A stretch of DNA of 10,152 bases from Chloroflexia bacterium (GCA_013694885.1 JACDBO010000102.1:1-10152), one strand, 5' to 3'. Counted from the first letter of the stretch, positions 1 through 6,387 are shown. Numbers and translations are program-made. The notes: generated by a model from the letters alone, not told the origin.

Positions 1-153
1 GATGATCGAGGCGTCTTGACCGCTCGACGCTGGTCATGGACGCCGCATTCCGCGCCGGGGCTGCGCTTGCGTGCGGATCGATCGCCGCCCGAGTAGAATA
101 GAACATTGTCTAGACATTTATCACACACGATATCCCAAGTCAGGAGCTCATCG
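1..153. other. Window edge and upstream region; no supportable gene
   Basis: Reading frame 2 ends at a TGA at 17-19 and frame 1 stays open to a TAG at 94-96, so an upstream plus-strand gene could end at either place. On the minus strand an ATG at 37-35 stays open to the window edge (MTSVERSRRLDH), so a divergent gene is also possible. Too little is present to choose. The AT-richer part from about 94 to 140 is the likely control region of the Xre-RES pair. Confidence 0.4.
94..118 (+). promoter_or_regulatory. Candidate promoter/operator of the Xre-RES operon
   Basis: A TAGAAT hexamer at 94-99 matches the -10 consensus at five of six positions, but no good -35 lies 16-18 bases upstream. A perfect 10-base palindrome, TGTCTAGACA, sits at 107-116, where transcription would start. 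ACATT also occurs twice as a direct repeat, at 103-107 and 114-118, exactly 11 bases apart, which places both copies on one face of the helix. Xre-type antitoxins normally repress their own operon through such repeats, so this is the natural operator candidate. The binding role is inference. Confidence 0.4.
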
Positions 154-543
154 ATGGCCATGCAACTCGCCGACCAGGTCTTTCACAACCAGCGTGTCGC
201 TCCCGAGCGAGGTCCGATCCGCATCGCCCAGCTGCGCAAGGACCTCGGTGTCTCGCGCGAGCGCCTGGCCCGCGTCCTCGACGTGAGCGCGAAGACGATC
301 CAGCGCTGGGAGGAGCACGACCAGCTCCCCGCCAACAAATGGATTTTGCACGTCGTCATCGAACTCCAGAACATCGCGGACCTGGGTTTGCTGTCGTTCG
401 AGCCGGAGGGCGTCGCGATCATTATGCAGCGACCCCAGCCGGTCTGGGACAACAAGTCAGGGCTGCAACTCGTCGAGGAAGGGCGCGGCGATGAGGTCTT
501 CGGCGAGTTCGCCGGCGCCTACGAAGGGTATCTGGGCACATAG
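154..543 (+). CDS. Xre/MbcA/ParS-type antitoxin of an Xre-RES toxin-antitoxin pair
   Basis: This 129-residue protein is the likely antitoxin of the RES toxin that follows with no gap (TAG at 541-543, ATG at 544). A helix-turn-helix of Xre type spans about residues 23-53, including GVSRERLARVLDVSAKTIQR, with the WEE that often closes the recognition helix. The C-terminal part (about 90-129) has the tryptophan, the GLQLVEEGRGDEVF stretch and the ending typical of the DUF2384 (MbcA/ParS/Xre antitoxin C-terminal) domain, which in characterised pairs blocks the toxin's NAD site. The ATG at 154 is chosen over an upstream ATG at 106 because AGGAG at 142-146 sits 7 bases before it, and the upstream start would add 16 residues unlike the family. 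It probably represses its own promoter through the palindrome at 107-116. The assignment rests on domain pattern and on the partner. Confidence 0.85.
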   Translation: MAMQLADQVFHNQRVAPERGPIRIAQLRKDLGVSRERLARVLDVSAKTIQRWEEHDQLPANKWILHVVIELQNIADLGLLSFEPEGVAIIMQRPQPVWDNKSGLQLVEEGRGDEVFGEFAGAYEGYLGT

Positions 544-1080
544 ATGGCAGCGGCTCGATGGATCGTGCCGTGGATCGGCGCGGCATACCGCCACATCCGG
601 GCCGGCGCCGATCGCGACCCGCTCGACTTCATGTTTGCGGGCGCCTTCGCTCGCAACCGCTGGAATGTGCCCAGGGACCCGACGCTCTACCTTGCCGGCG
701 ATCTGGGGGTGCTGATCGCGGAATGGGGTCGCCAGCTCTCATCGGCTGTCGATCCGGAGGCGCCGGCGAGCACAGTGGCGCGCGATGTGTCCCGATTTCA
801 GCTCCGCCTGGAGGCGGTGATCGACGTGCGTGACCCTGCGGTGACGGCCGCGCTCGGTCGCCCCGATGCGCCGCACTGCTTCCTGGACCGGGAGATCGCC
901 CGCTCCACCGCGCGCTACCTGCGGGAGACGACGCCAGCCCAGGCGCTGCTGGTTCCGTCCATCGCCTTCCTGGATGACCTGACGCGCTGGAATCTGGTCG
1001 TCTTCTTGGACAAGCTGCCGGCGGATCCACACCAGTGGGTTCACCGCATCGAACCCCTCGGTCCGCTCCGCTGGCGCTGA
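544..1080 (+). CDS. RES-domain toxin (predicted NAD+-degrading)
   Basis: A 178-residue RES-domain protein. Characterised members (MbcT of Mycobacterium tuberculosis, Res of Pseudomonas putida) kill or arrest cells by degrading NAD+. The family pattern is visible: YR at 15-16, the R-W-N-x-P element at 39-43, LYLA with Tyr49, Glu60 in LIAEWGR, and PSIAF with Ser139 followed by N150 in WNLVVF. Arg39, Glu60 and Ser139 fit the R-E-S residues that name the family. Length is normal and no break is seen, so the toxin looks intact. It directly abuts the antitoxin stop, which suggests translational coupling: the toxin start has no strong Shine-Dalgarno of its own, only the end of the antitoxin gene. 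It acts in the cytoplasm. NAD phosphorylase and NAD glycohydrolase activities cannot be told apart from sequence. Confidence 0.85.
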   Translation: MAAARWIVPWIGAAYRHIRAGADRDPLDFMFAGAFARNRWNVPRDPTLYLAGDLGVLIAEWGRQLSSAVDPEAPASTVARDVSRFQLRLEAVIDVRDPAVTAALGRPDAPHCFLDREIARSTARYLRETTPAQALLVPSIAFLDDLTRWNLVVFLDKLPADPHQWVHRIEPLGPLRWR

Positions 1081-1105
1081 CCGCCCGCCGCCACGCGCCT
1101 ATACT
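1077..1105 (+). promoter_or_regulatory. Candidate sigma-70-type promoter of the exporter operon
   Basis: CTGACC at 1077-1082 (four of six matches to TTGACA) is followed after exactly 17 bases by TATACT at 1100-1105 (five of six matches to TATAAT). The -35 overlaps the stop codon of the RES toxin gene. Transcription would begin near 1112, about 64 bases before the ATPase start at 1176. It would let the exporter be expressed independently of the toxin-antitoxin operon. No experimental support. Confidence 0.45.
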
Positions 1106-1175
1106 GCCCGCTCCAGATTTGGATCGCCCGCCCCCCGCACCGGCGGTTCGCCACATCACACGGCGAAGGACGACG

Positions 1176-2228
1176 ATGCCGATTATCGAGGCGCGTGGAT
1201 TGACCAAGCGGTTCCGGCGACCAGTCAAGCCGCCGGGGCTGGGCGGAGCGCTGCGGCATCTCGTCCGTCCGCGCTACGAGGACCTCACCGCTGTCGACGG
1301 TATCGACTTGAGCATCGAGCCGGGCGAGCGGGTCGCCTACGTCGGACCGAACGGGGCCGGCAAGTCGACGACCGTCAAGTTGCTAACCGGCATCCTCGTC
1401 CCCAGCGACGGCGAGGTGCGCGTCCGCGGTATCGTCCCGTTCGCGAACCGGATCGCGAACGCCCGCAACATCGGGGTCGTCTTTGGCCAGCGGACGCAGC
1501 TGTGGTGGGATATTCCGGTGCGCGAGGCGTTCCGGCTGCTCGGCGACATCTATGAGGTGCCGGACGACGCCTACCGGGCCACCGTCGGCGAGCTGGTCGA
1601 GGTGCTCGACCTGGCCCCGCTGCTGCCGGTGCCGGCGCGGCAGCTCTCGCTCGGCCAGCGCATGCGCTGCGACCTCGCCGCGTCGCTGATCCACAGCCCG
1701 CCGGTGCTCTATCTCGACGAGCCGACGATCGGGCTCGATGTCGCGGTGAAGGCGCGCTTCCGCGAGTTCATCCGGACCATGCACGCGCGGCGCGGCCTCA
1801 CCGTGCTGCTCACGTCGCACGACCTCGGCGATATCGAGGAGCTCTGCGAGCGGATGGTCATGATCGACCGGGGCCGGATCGTCTACGACGGGCCGTTCGC
1901 CGAGCTGACGCGCCGCTTCGGCTACGAGCGCTCGCTCCATCTGCTCTTCTCCGCGCCGCTGCCGGAGGCGGAGCGGGTGATCCACCGGGCCATCGGAGAG
2001 CGGGCGCCGGTGATCATTGTCCAGCCGGACGAGACATCGGTGACGCTGACCTTCGACGGGCGGGAGACCTCCGCCGGCGAGTTGATCCGCGACCTGGCGA
2101 CGGCCTTGCCGGTGGCCGACCTGCGGATCGAGGAGCCGACCGCCGAGTCGATCATCCGCAAGCTCTACGAGGGCACGCTCTCGTTCGATGGAGCGGACAG
2201 GTCCGACCGTCAGGCGATCAGGACATGA
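1176..2228 (+). CDS. ABC-2 type exporter, ATP-binding subunit (COG4586 family; viologen-exporter type)
   Basis: The 350-residue ATPase of an ABC exporter. It has Walker A GPNGAGKST at 57-65, the Q-loop glutamine at 105 in FGQR, signature LSLGQ at 157-161, Walker B VLYLDEP with D181 and E182, the D-loop GLD at 186-188 and the H-switch His215 in TSHD. An insertion of about 20 residues before the Walker A region (roughly 12-35) and the QLWWD sequence just after the Q-loop are characteristic of COG4586, as is the C-terminal regulatory-looking extension of about 110 residues. The ATG at 1176 is chosen because GAAGGA at 1165-1170 precedes it and the protein then begins at the ABC domain; the open frame extends further up to 1035 into the toxin gene. 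Two permeases follow at once, completing the transporter. Cyanobacterial relatives export methyl viologen, but the substrate here is unknown. Confidence 0.93.
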   Translation: MPIIEARGLTKRFRRPVKPPGLGGALRHLVRPRYEDLTAVDGIDLSIEPGERVAYVGPNGAGKSTTVKLLTGILVPSDGEVRVRGIVPFANRIANARNIGVVFGQRTQLWWDIPVREAFRLLGDIYEVPDDAYRATVGELVEVLDLAPLLPVPARQLSLGQRMRCDLAASLIHSPPVLYLDEPTIGLDVAVKARFREFIRTMHARRGLTVLLTSHDLGDIEELCERMVMIDRGRIVYDGPFAELTRRFGYERSLHLLFSAPLPEAERVIHRAIGERAPVIIVQPDETSVTLTFDGRETSAGELIRDLATALPVADLRIEEPTAESIIRKLYEGTLSFDGADRSDRQAIRT

Positions 2229-2232
2229 ACAG

Positions 2233-3069
2233 GTGAGCGCGGCCACCTCCACTCCGGTCGTCACGTCGCCCGGCCGGCGACCACGCTACCTCGCCATCGC
2301 CGTCACCGCTGCCCAACAGGCGGTCGCGTACCGCATCAACACGGTCGCCGGGATCATCGGCAACTTCTTCTGGATCGCGATTCTCTACTACCTCTGGCGG
2401 GCCGCGTTCGCGGAAACCACCCGCATCGGGTCCTTCACCTGGTCGGAGATGCGGACCTATATCCTCCTTGCCTTCGGTCTCAACGCCCTGATCGGCTTCC
2501 CAACCGCCAGCCGGATGATGTATGCGATTCGTACCGGCGACATCGTCATCGACATGGTCCGCCCCCTCAACTACCTGCGCACCCAGCTGGCGCAGGTCGC
2601 CGGCGCGGCGGTGTTGGAGGGTGTCACGAGCTTCACGATCATCCTTGCGCTCGGGATCGGTGTCGTCCAGATTCTGCCGCCGGCCTCGCCATTCGCGGCC
2701 GTGCTGTTCGTCATCAGCGTGGCGATGGGATTCGTGACCAAGTTTCTCTTTGTCTTCCTGGTCGCCCTGCTCTGCTTCTGGACGATCAACGCGGTCGGTC
2801 TCAACTGGGCGCAACTTGCCGTCGTCAACGTCCTCTCCGGCACCCTCGTCCCGATCGAGCTGCTGCCCGGCTGGTTGCGGCCGGTCGCCGAGTGGTCGCC
2901 GCTGCGCGGCATCGTGGCGACCCCGGTCGGCGTCTATCTCGGGCAGGACACCGGTTGGGATCTCACGCTGATGCTTGGACTCCAGGCTAGCTGGCTCGTC
3001 CTCCTCTGGACCGCCGCCGACCGTGCCTGGCCGCGCGCGTTCCGGGCCGTCGAGATCCAGGGAGGGTAG
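2233..3069 (+). CDS. ABC-2 type exporter, permease subunit 1 (COG4587 family)
   Basis: A hydrophobic 278-residue protein with about six membrane segments (roughly 36-56, 75-92, 122-145, 153-182, 194-212 and 243-262) and a short charged N-terminus. Residues 98-114 (AIRTGDIVIDMVRPLNY) hold the cytoplasmic 'G-x-(I/F)-(3-4)-(L/M)-(V/L)-R-P-L' motif shared by this permease group, and the following subunit carries the same motif. It should form the membrane channel as a heterodimer with the next gene product, driven by the ATPase just upstream. I prefer the GTG at 2233: AGGA at 2220-2223 sits 9 bases upstream and it begins 4 bases after the ATPase stop. An ATG at 2188 in the same frame would add 15 residues but overlaps the ATPase and has a poorly spaced ribosome site. 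Confidence 0.88.
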   Translation: MSAATSTPVVTSPGRRPRYLAIAVTAAQQAVAYRINTVAGIIGNFFWIAILYYLWRAAFAETTRIGSFTWSEMRTYILLAFGLNALIGFPTASRMMYAIRTGDIVIDMVRPLNYLRTQLAQVAGAAVLEGVTSFTIILALGIGVVQILPPASPFAAVLFVISVAMGFVTKFLFVFLVALLCFWTINAVGLNWAQLAVVNVLSGTLVPIELLPGWLRPVAEWSPLRGIVATPVGVYLGQDTGWDLTLMLGLQASWLVLLWTAADRAWPRAFRAVEIQGG

Positions 3070-3073
3070 CCCG

Positions 3074-3892
3074 ATGCTGACGCTGGACCTCCACCGGCTG
3101 CGCTTCTACGCCCGCATCTACGCCAAGCTGATCCTGCTCCAGCTCCGGGCCGCGGTCGAGTACCGAGCCGACTTCTGGATCGGCGTCGTCGGCGCCGTCC
3201 TCATGAACGGCGCTGGACTCGTCTTCATCGCCGCGTTTTTCAGCCGCATCCCCGCCGTCGCGGGGTGGTCGGCGTGGGAGGTCGCGACGCTCTATGGCCT
3301 CACGATGATCGCCTACGGGCTGCGCGAAATGCTCTGCGACGGCATCTGGACGCTGCGGGTGCAGATCAACCGCGGCGAGTTCGACCGCCTGCTCGTCCGC
3401 CCGCTGTCGCCGGCGTTGCAGATCGTGACCTCACTCGCCAGCATTCATGGCGTGGGCAACGTTCTGCTCGGACTCGTCGTTTTTCTCACCGCGACGCATC
3501 GGTTGGAGCTCGACTGGACGGTCGCCAAGGTGCTCTGGGTCTTGATGACGGTTGTGTGCGGGTTGATCATGGTGACCGCGATCTCGTTCCTGGCGAACGT
3601 GATCGGTTTCTGGGAGCCGGGCACGCAGAGCTCGTTCCCGTTCATGGTCTCGAACGTCGTCGAGTTCGCGAAGTTCCCGCTCGAACTCTACGGCTGGGGC
3701 ATCCGGTTCCTCGTCACCGCGGTGCTCCCCTACGGCTTCGTCAGTTACTACCCGAGTCTGATCCTCCTCGACAAGGAGAACCCTCTCCGCTGGCTCGGCT
3801 ACGCCACCCCCCTCGCCACTGCCGCCGTCACCTTCGTCACCGCCTGGGTCTGGCGCAAGGGTCTGGCCCGCTACCAGGGCGTCGGTCACTGA
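3074..3892 (+). CDS. ABC-2 type exporter, permease subunit 2 (COG3694 family)
   Basis: A 272-residue polytopic membrane protein with about six membrane segments (about 34-57, 66-85, 118-140, 150-176, 208-228 and 243-260). The first 30 residues resemble the amphipathic start common in COG3694, and residues 98-113 (INRGEFDRLLVRPLSP) repeat the cytoplasmic motif of the preceding permease. Length fits the family. The start is well supported: GGAGGG at 3061-3066 lies 7 bases before the ATG and inside the end of the previous gene, so translation of the two permeases is likely coupled. The order ATPase, COG4587, COG3694 is the usual one, and the export role follows from the family. Function as a viologen or toxic-compound exporter is inference. 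Confidence 0.88.
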   Translation: MLTLDLHRLRFYARIYAKLILLQLRAAVEYRADFWIGVVGAVLMNGAGLVFIAAFFSRIPAVAGWSAWEVATLYGLTMIAYGLREMLCDGIWTLRVQINRGEFDRLLVRPLSPALQIVTSLASIHGVGNVLLGLVVFLTATHRLELDWTVAKVLWVLMTVVCGLIMVTAISFLANVIGFWEPGTQSSFPFMVSNVVEFAKFPLELYGWGIRFLVTAVLPYGFVSYYPSLILLDKENPLRWLGYATPLATAAVTFVTAWVWRKGLARYQGVGH

Positions 3893-3984
3893 GCACGTTC
3901 GGGTACCCTCGCGAGCAAATTGTCCATCCGGTATCATGCACTTGTAGGTTATTTCCTGGCGATGTTGAGCGGAGAGTTTCGGCC

Positions 3985-4269
3985 ATGGCCATCGAACGAG
4001 ACACCGTCAAGGTCACGTCGCAGAGCGACCTGCACGCGCTCCTGGACGAGGCGAAGGAGGCGCCGGTGCTGTTGGAGCGAGATGGCGTGATCTACCGACT
4101 CGGTCGCGAGGACGAACAAGACTCGATCGATTACGAGCCAGACCCCGAGCGTGTACGACGGATGCTGGATGCAACTGTTGGCAGTTGGGCCGACCTCGAC
4201 ATCGATGAAGTCATTCGTGGGGTGTACGAGGCACGTGAGACCGGTTCACGCCCGCCTGATCGGCCCTGA
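3985..4269 (+). CDS. Small antitoxin paired with a PIN-domain toxin
   Basis: A 94-residue acidic protein, the probable antitoxin of the PIN toxin whose ATG overlaps its stop by one base (TGATG, 4267-4271). The N-terminal half (about 8-40, with SDLHALLDEAKEAPVLLERD) looks like a Phd/YefM-like fold with the pattern 'prevent interference, then a dipeptide of basic/acid residue'. The C-terminal half (about 52-94), with RRMLDATVGSWADLDIDEVI and EARETGSRPP, matches a small antitoxin family I recall from Chloroflexi and Deinococcota, where this segment wraps the toxin. The ATG at 3985 has GGAGAG at 3971-3976, 8 bases upstream. The frame is open much further upstream through the permease gene, but those codons are not antitoxin-like. 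Self-repression is likely but no clear operator is seen. Confidence 0.75.
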   Translation: MAIERDTVKVTSQSDLHALLDEAKEAPVLLERDGVIYRLGREDEQDSIDYEPDPERVRRMLDATVGSWADLDIDEVIRGVYEARETGSRPPDRP

Positions 4270-4661
4270 TGTACCTGCTGGACACCGACTGGATCATTCA
4301 GGCACTCGGCGCGCGTGAACCGGCGGCCCAAACGCTGCGGCAACTCGCCGGCAGCCGTATCCATATCAGCATCGTCACCCTCGGCGAGATCTACGAGCGG
4401 GCTTTCGTTTTCGCGAACCCGCAAGCGCACCTCACCTCTTTCCGCGCATTCCTCAATCCTTACCAGGTCCTCAGCTTGAGTGACCCAATCATGGAGCGCT
4501 TTGCCGAAACACGCGCCTTCCTGCGTCGCCGAGGTCAGCTGATCTCTGACTTCGACATCCTGATCGCCGCGACGGCCCTTCATCACGACCTGACCGTGCT
4601 GACCTTCAACCTCCGGCACTTCGGACGAATCCCGGACCTCAAGGTCTATCACCCAAACTGA
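4269..4661 (+). CDS. VapC-like PIN-domain ribonuclease toxin
   Basis: A 130-residue PIN-domain protein, the predicted toxin of a type II pair. Expected acidic metal-binding residues are present: Asp5 in YLLDTD, Glu40 in TLGEIYE, Asp94/Asp96 in SDFDILIAATAL, and Asn114 in TFNLRHF in the fourth site. The DxxIAATAL and the ending 'FGRIPDLKVYHP' are standard for VapC. Relatives cut tRNA or rRNA at specific sites with Mg2+ or Mn2+; the target here is unknown. No catalytic residue is missing. It ends 27 bases before the convergently transcribed PRC-barrel gene, and I see no strong terminator in between. Base composition is somewhat lower in GC than the transporter genes, consistent with a mobile toxin-antitoxin pair. 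Confidence 0.9.
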   Translation: MYLLDTDWIIQALGAREPAAQTLRQLAGSRIHISIVTLGEIYERAFVFANPQAHLTSFRAFLNPYQVLSLSDPIMERFAETRAFLRRRGQLISDFDILIAATALHHDLTVLTFNLRHFGRIPDLKVYHPN

Positions 4662-4688
4662 TTCACGCAGAACACAAGTAACTACGCC

Positions 4689-5273
4689 CTACACCGCTTC
4701 GGCGATGGGGCGCTCCGCGCCTTCCGGGGCGATGAGGCGGACACGAGGTGTCGTCGATCGCGCTCCTGCCGCGGTGGCCGCCGGGGTGCAGACCTCGTCG
4801 GAGACGACCACCAGCTCCCCGCCGATGTTCCTAACTTCGCCGGCCGCGATCAGCCGCCCCTCGGGGACGATTCCCGGTGATACCTGGATGCCGGTCAGCC
4901 GCCAGGAGTCCTCACCGAACTGGATGGCCGTCACCCTGCCGATGTCGGAGCCACCCTCGGTGACAACCTCGCGCTTAATCAGCTCCTCCAGATCGATCAA
5001 CTCCTCGCAGCGGGTCGCCACCGCGAGATCGCTGCGGACCGCCGAGACATCGTCGATCGTCACGGCGTCGGGGCCGACGGCGTGGACATCGCTGACATCG
5101 ATCAGCCCCGACACCCCGGCGTTCTTGCCGCCGAAGAAGCCTCCTCCCTGGTGGAAGGAGAAGCCGACGATCTCCTTGCGCTCGGGGTCGAACAGAATAC
5201 GGTCGATCGTGCCCAACCTCACCCCATCGGCAAGGCTGATCACCGGTGTACCCTTCGTCAACCTGGTCGTCAT
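4689..5273 (-). CDS. PRC-barrel domain protein
   Basis: A 194-residue soluble protein of two PRC-barrel-like halves. The first (about 7-75) has the typical 'G-x-P-V-I-S-L-x-D-G-x-x-L-G-x-I-D-x-I-L-F-D-P' sequence and a glycine-rich GGGFFGGK loop at 43-50. The second (about 99-160), with REVVTEGGSDIGRVTAIQF, has the same pattern. The last 30 residues are low in complexity. PRC-barrel folds act in ribosome maturation (RimM) or as sensor and storage-like domains; no specific job can be given. The ATG at 5273 has AAGG 7 bases upstream, and a consensus-like promoter lies about 40 bases further upstream. It is the second of two tandem minus-strand genes and is convergent with the PIN toxin. Confidence 0.85.
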   Translation of the reverse strand: MTTRLTKGTPVISLADGVRLGTIDRILFDPERKEIVGFSFHQGGGFFGGKNAGVSGLIDVSDVHAVGPDAVTIDDVSAVRSDLAVATRCEELIDLEELIKREVVTEGGSDIGRVTAIQFGEDSWRLTGIQVSPGIVPEGRLIAAGEVRNIGGELVVVSDEVCTPAATAAGARSTTPRVRLIAPEGAERPIAEAV

Positions 5274-5314
5274 GACACGCCTTACCCTTTCCTGACTGTA
5301 CGTACGCGGGGTTA

Positions 5315-5330
5315 CCTGCTCTATAGCAGG
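5315..5330. repeat. Inverted repeat overlapping the -10 of the PRC-barrel promoter
   Basis: Two 6-base arms, CCTGCT and AGCAGG, are separated by CTAT. The repeat covers the TATAGA -10 element, an ideal place for a repressor to act. At RNA level it would not be transcribed, so a DNA-binding role is the more natural reading. Confidence 0.5.
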
Positions 5331-5349
5331 CGGCGTGCCACGATGTCAA
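5320..5349 (-). promoter_or_regulatory. Strong sigma-70-type promoter for the PRC-barrel gene
   Basis: On the minus strand a perfect TTGACA (5349-5344) is followed after 18 bases by TATAGA (5325-5320), with TG-C just before it giving an extended -10. Expected transcription start is near 5313, about 40 bases ahead of the ATG at 5273. The -10 lies in a perfect inverted repeat, CCTGCT-CTAT-AGCAGG (5315-5330), and an eight-base palindrome GTACGTAC occurs at 5298-5305. Both could bind a repressor or only reflect structure. The promoter itself is one of the best in the window. Confidence 0.7.
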
Positions 5350-5372
5350 GGGGTCAGGGGGGTCGAAAACCC

Positions 5373-5407
5373 GCCCGGTGTCATTCCGAGCCGGGATGAC
5401 ACCGGGC
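5373..5407 (-). terminator. GC-rich hairpin downstream of the DUF3574 gene; repeat-related
   Basis: A 15-base stem with one G-T wobble pairs 5373-5387 with 5393-5407 around a 5-base loop. In the minus direction it lies 20 bases after the DUF3574 stop and is followed by GGGTTTTCG, a short T-run, so it could work as a weak intrinsic terminator separating the DUF3574 gene from the PRC-barrel promoter. Its core TGTCATTCCGAGC (5379-5391) is nearly the same as the arm of the repeat at 9412-9507. Confidence 0.55.
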
Positions 5408-5427
5408 AAACACCTGACGGCGTCGGG

Positions 5428-5973
5428 TCAGAACGAGGCGCAGACCGGGACGCCGTCGTCGGCGCGCAGCACCGACTCCTGCTCGAAGGCCGTCTCATAG
5501 GCGTCGCGGATCTCCTCGATCAGGTCGCTGCTCTTTCCGGTGTCATCGACCGGGTAGAGCAGGATCAGCACGATGCTCTCTTCCTCGATGATCTCGCCGC
5601 TGGCGTTCTCGAACTGACCGTCGCCCATCAGCACCGTCAACCCCGCCGGGAAGCGTGGGGTGATCTCCTCGTCGAGGAACGCGTTCCACTCCTCGTCGGT
5701 GACGGTGGAATCGTCTGGCCTGGTGGTGCCGAAGAAGAGCTCCGTGCGGGTGAACGGCTCGGCGCCGACCCCCGGCGCGATGGCCCCACAATCCGGGACC
5801 AACACGTCGGAGGCGACGGGTGTCGCATCGTCCTGCCCCATGACCGCGGGCGCGACGGCACCGGCGGCGACCCCCGCCGTGAGCACCGCGACGAGGAGGA
5901 CGCCCTTGCCGGCGTACCGCGCGGGAAGACCGACGGCGCTCAGCAACGACGAGATCGAGTTCAGGGTGCGCAT
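5428..5973 (-). CDS. DUF3574 domain protein, probably exported
   Basis: A 181-residue protein with a basic N-terminus and a hydrophobic stretch at about 22-45 that reads as a signal peptide or N-terminal membrane anchor. The mature part carries the DUF3574 pattern: TELFFG at 77-82, TDEEWNAFLDEEITPRFP at 92-109, GLTVL at 111-115, a second hydrophobic strand at 134-140 and the C-terminal 'IRDAYETAFEQESVLRADD' region (155-173). DUF3574 is a small alpha/beta domain of unknown function, often in secreted or lipoprotein-like proteins. The ATG at 5973 has GGAG and AGGA just upstream (minus strand). Two cysteines (C62 and C178) could form a disulfide outside the cell, an inference. A hairpin follows the stop. 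Confidence 0.8.
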   Translation of the reverse strand: MRTLNSISSLLSAVGLPARYAGKGVLLVAVLTAGVAAGAVAPAVMGQDDATPVASDVLVPDCGAIAPGVGAEPFTRTELFFGTTRPDDSTVTDEEWNAFLDEEITPRFPAGLTVLMGDGQFENASGEIIEEESIVLILLYPVDDTGKSSDLIEEIRDAYETAFEQESVLRADDGVPVCASF

Positions 5974-6038
5974 GCTCTTCCTCTCCTTTTTTGGGACCTG
6001 CCGATCAGGGAACCCCGCGTTCGCCCCGGCACCGCGCC

Positions 6039-6067
6039 ACGATGCCAGCCACGCACCGCCGCGTCAA
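6039..6067 (-). promoter_or_regulatory. Candidate promoter of the DUF3574 gene
   Basis: On the minus strand TTGACG (6067-6062) is followed after 17 bases by CATCGT (6044-6039), preceded by TG-G as in an extended -10. The -35 is good (five of six) and the -10 poor (three of six). It lies about 65 bases upstream of the start codon. Confidence 0.35.
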
Positions 6068-6292
6068 CCTGACCCGCGCCGAACGGACGAGACTGCTCAT
6101 TCACAGGCGATTCCGAACAACGGCAAGGTATCGGCGACGGCGTGTGCCAGTTGGCGACGGGTGGTGGCAACGGCGACACGACGCGGGCGACGATGACATG
6201 AGTCCGCTAGCTCGAACGCTCGGATCACGTCCTCGCGTACGGCGACCAACCGTGACTGAGTCCCCCGCATGCGCCAAGTGCAAGATCGATGC

Positions 6293-6320
6293 TTGACTTC
6301 CACCTCTGGACGCGTAGGAT
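6293..6320 (+). promoter_or_regulatory. Candidate promoter of the coiled-coil membrane protein gene
   Basis: TTGACT (6293-6298) is followed after 16 bases by TAGGAT (6315-6320), five and four of six matches to consensus. The expected start is near 6327, about 60 bases upstream of the ATG at 6388. It sits at the point where the sequence becomes AT-richer. Confidence 0.5.
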
Positions 6321-6387
6321 GCTGCTCAAGGACCTCTTTGTGAAATAGACGTAAAAACGGCGAGGGTCAAGAAGGGCGAGTGCAACG

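Larger units (their letters stand above)
5974..6387. other. Divergent intergenic region, no supportable gene
   Basis: This 414-base gap separates the minus-strand DUF3574 gene from the plus-strand coiled-coil gene. Open frames of 60 to 101 codons cross it, all with arginine-rich shadow-like composition and no ribosome site. A minus frame at about 6303-6103 reads as somewhat more protein-like in its last part (VREDVIRAFELADSC) but has no recognisable family and I do not call it. The region contains candidate promoters toward both flanking genes. Base composition falls from GC-rich to more AT-rich at about 6290. Confidence 0.6.

Noticed and set aside
1383..2264. Long minus-strand open frame (293 codons) opposite the ATPase gene
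   Set aside because: It is the high-GC shadow of the ATPase: rich in Arg, Asp, Glu and His and without a known domain or ribosome site.
3901..3908. Palindrome GGGTACCC and a TATCAT (3932-3937) before the PIN-pair antitoxin
   Set aside because: The palindrome does not extend and a good -35 is missing, so neither a promoter nor an operator is supported.
4705..5295. Plus-strand open frame of 196 codons opposite the PRC-barrel gene
   Set aside because: Ser/Pro/Thr-rich antisense shadow; the minus-strand frame has clear PRC-barrel motifs and a promoter.
5991..6303. Open frames on both strands in the 414-base gap
   Set aside because: Arg-rich, no ribosome site, no recognised family; a decayed gene cannot be excluded for the minus frame near 6103-6303.
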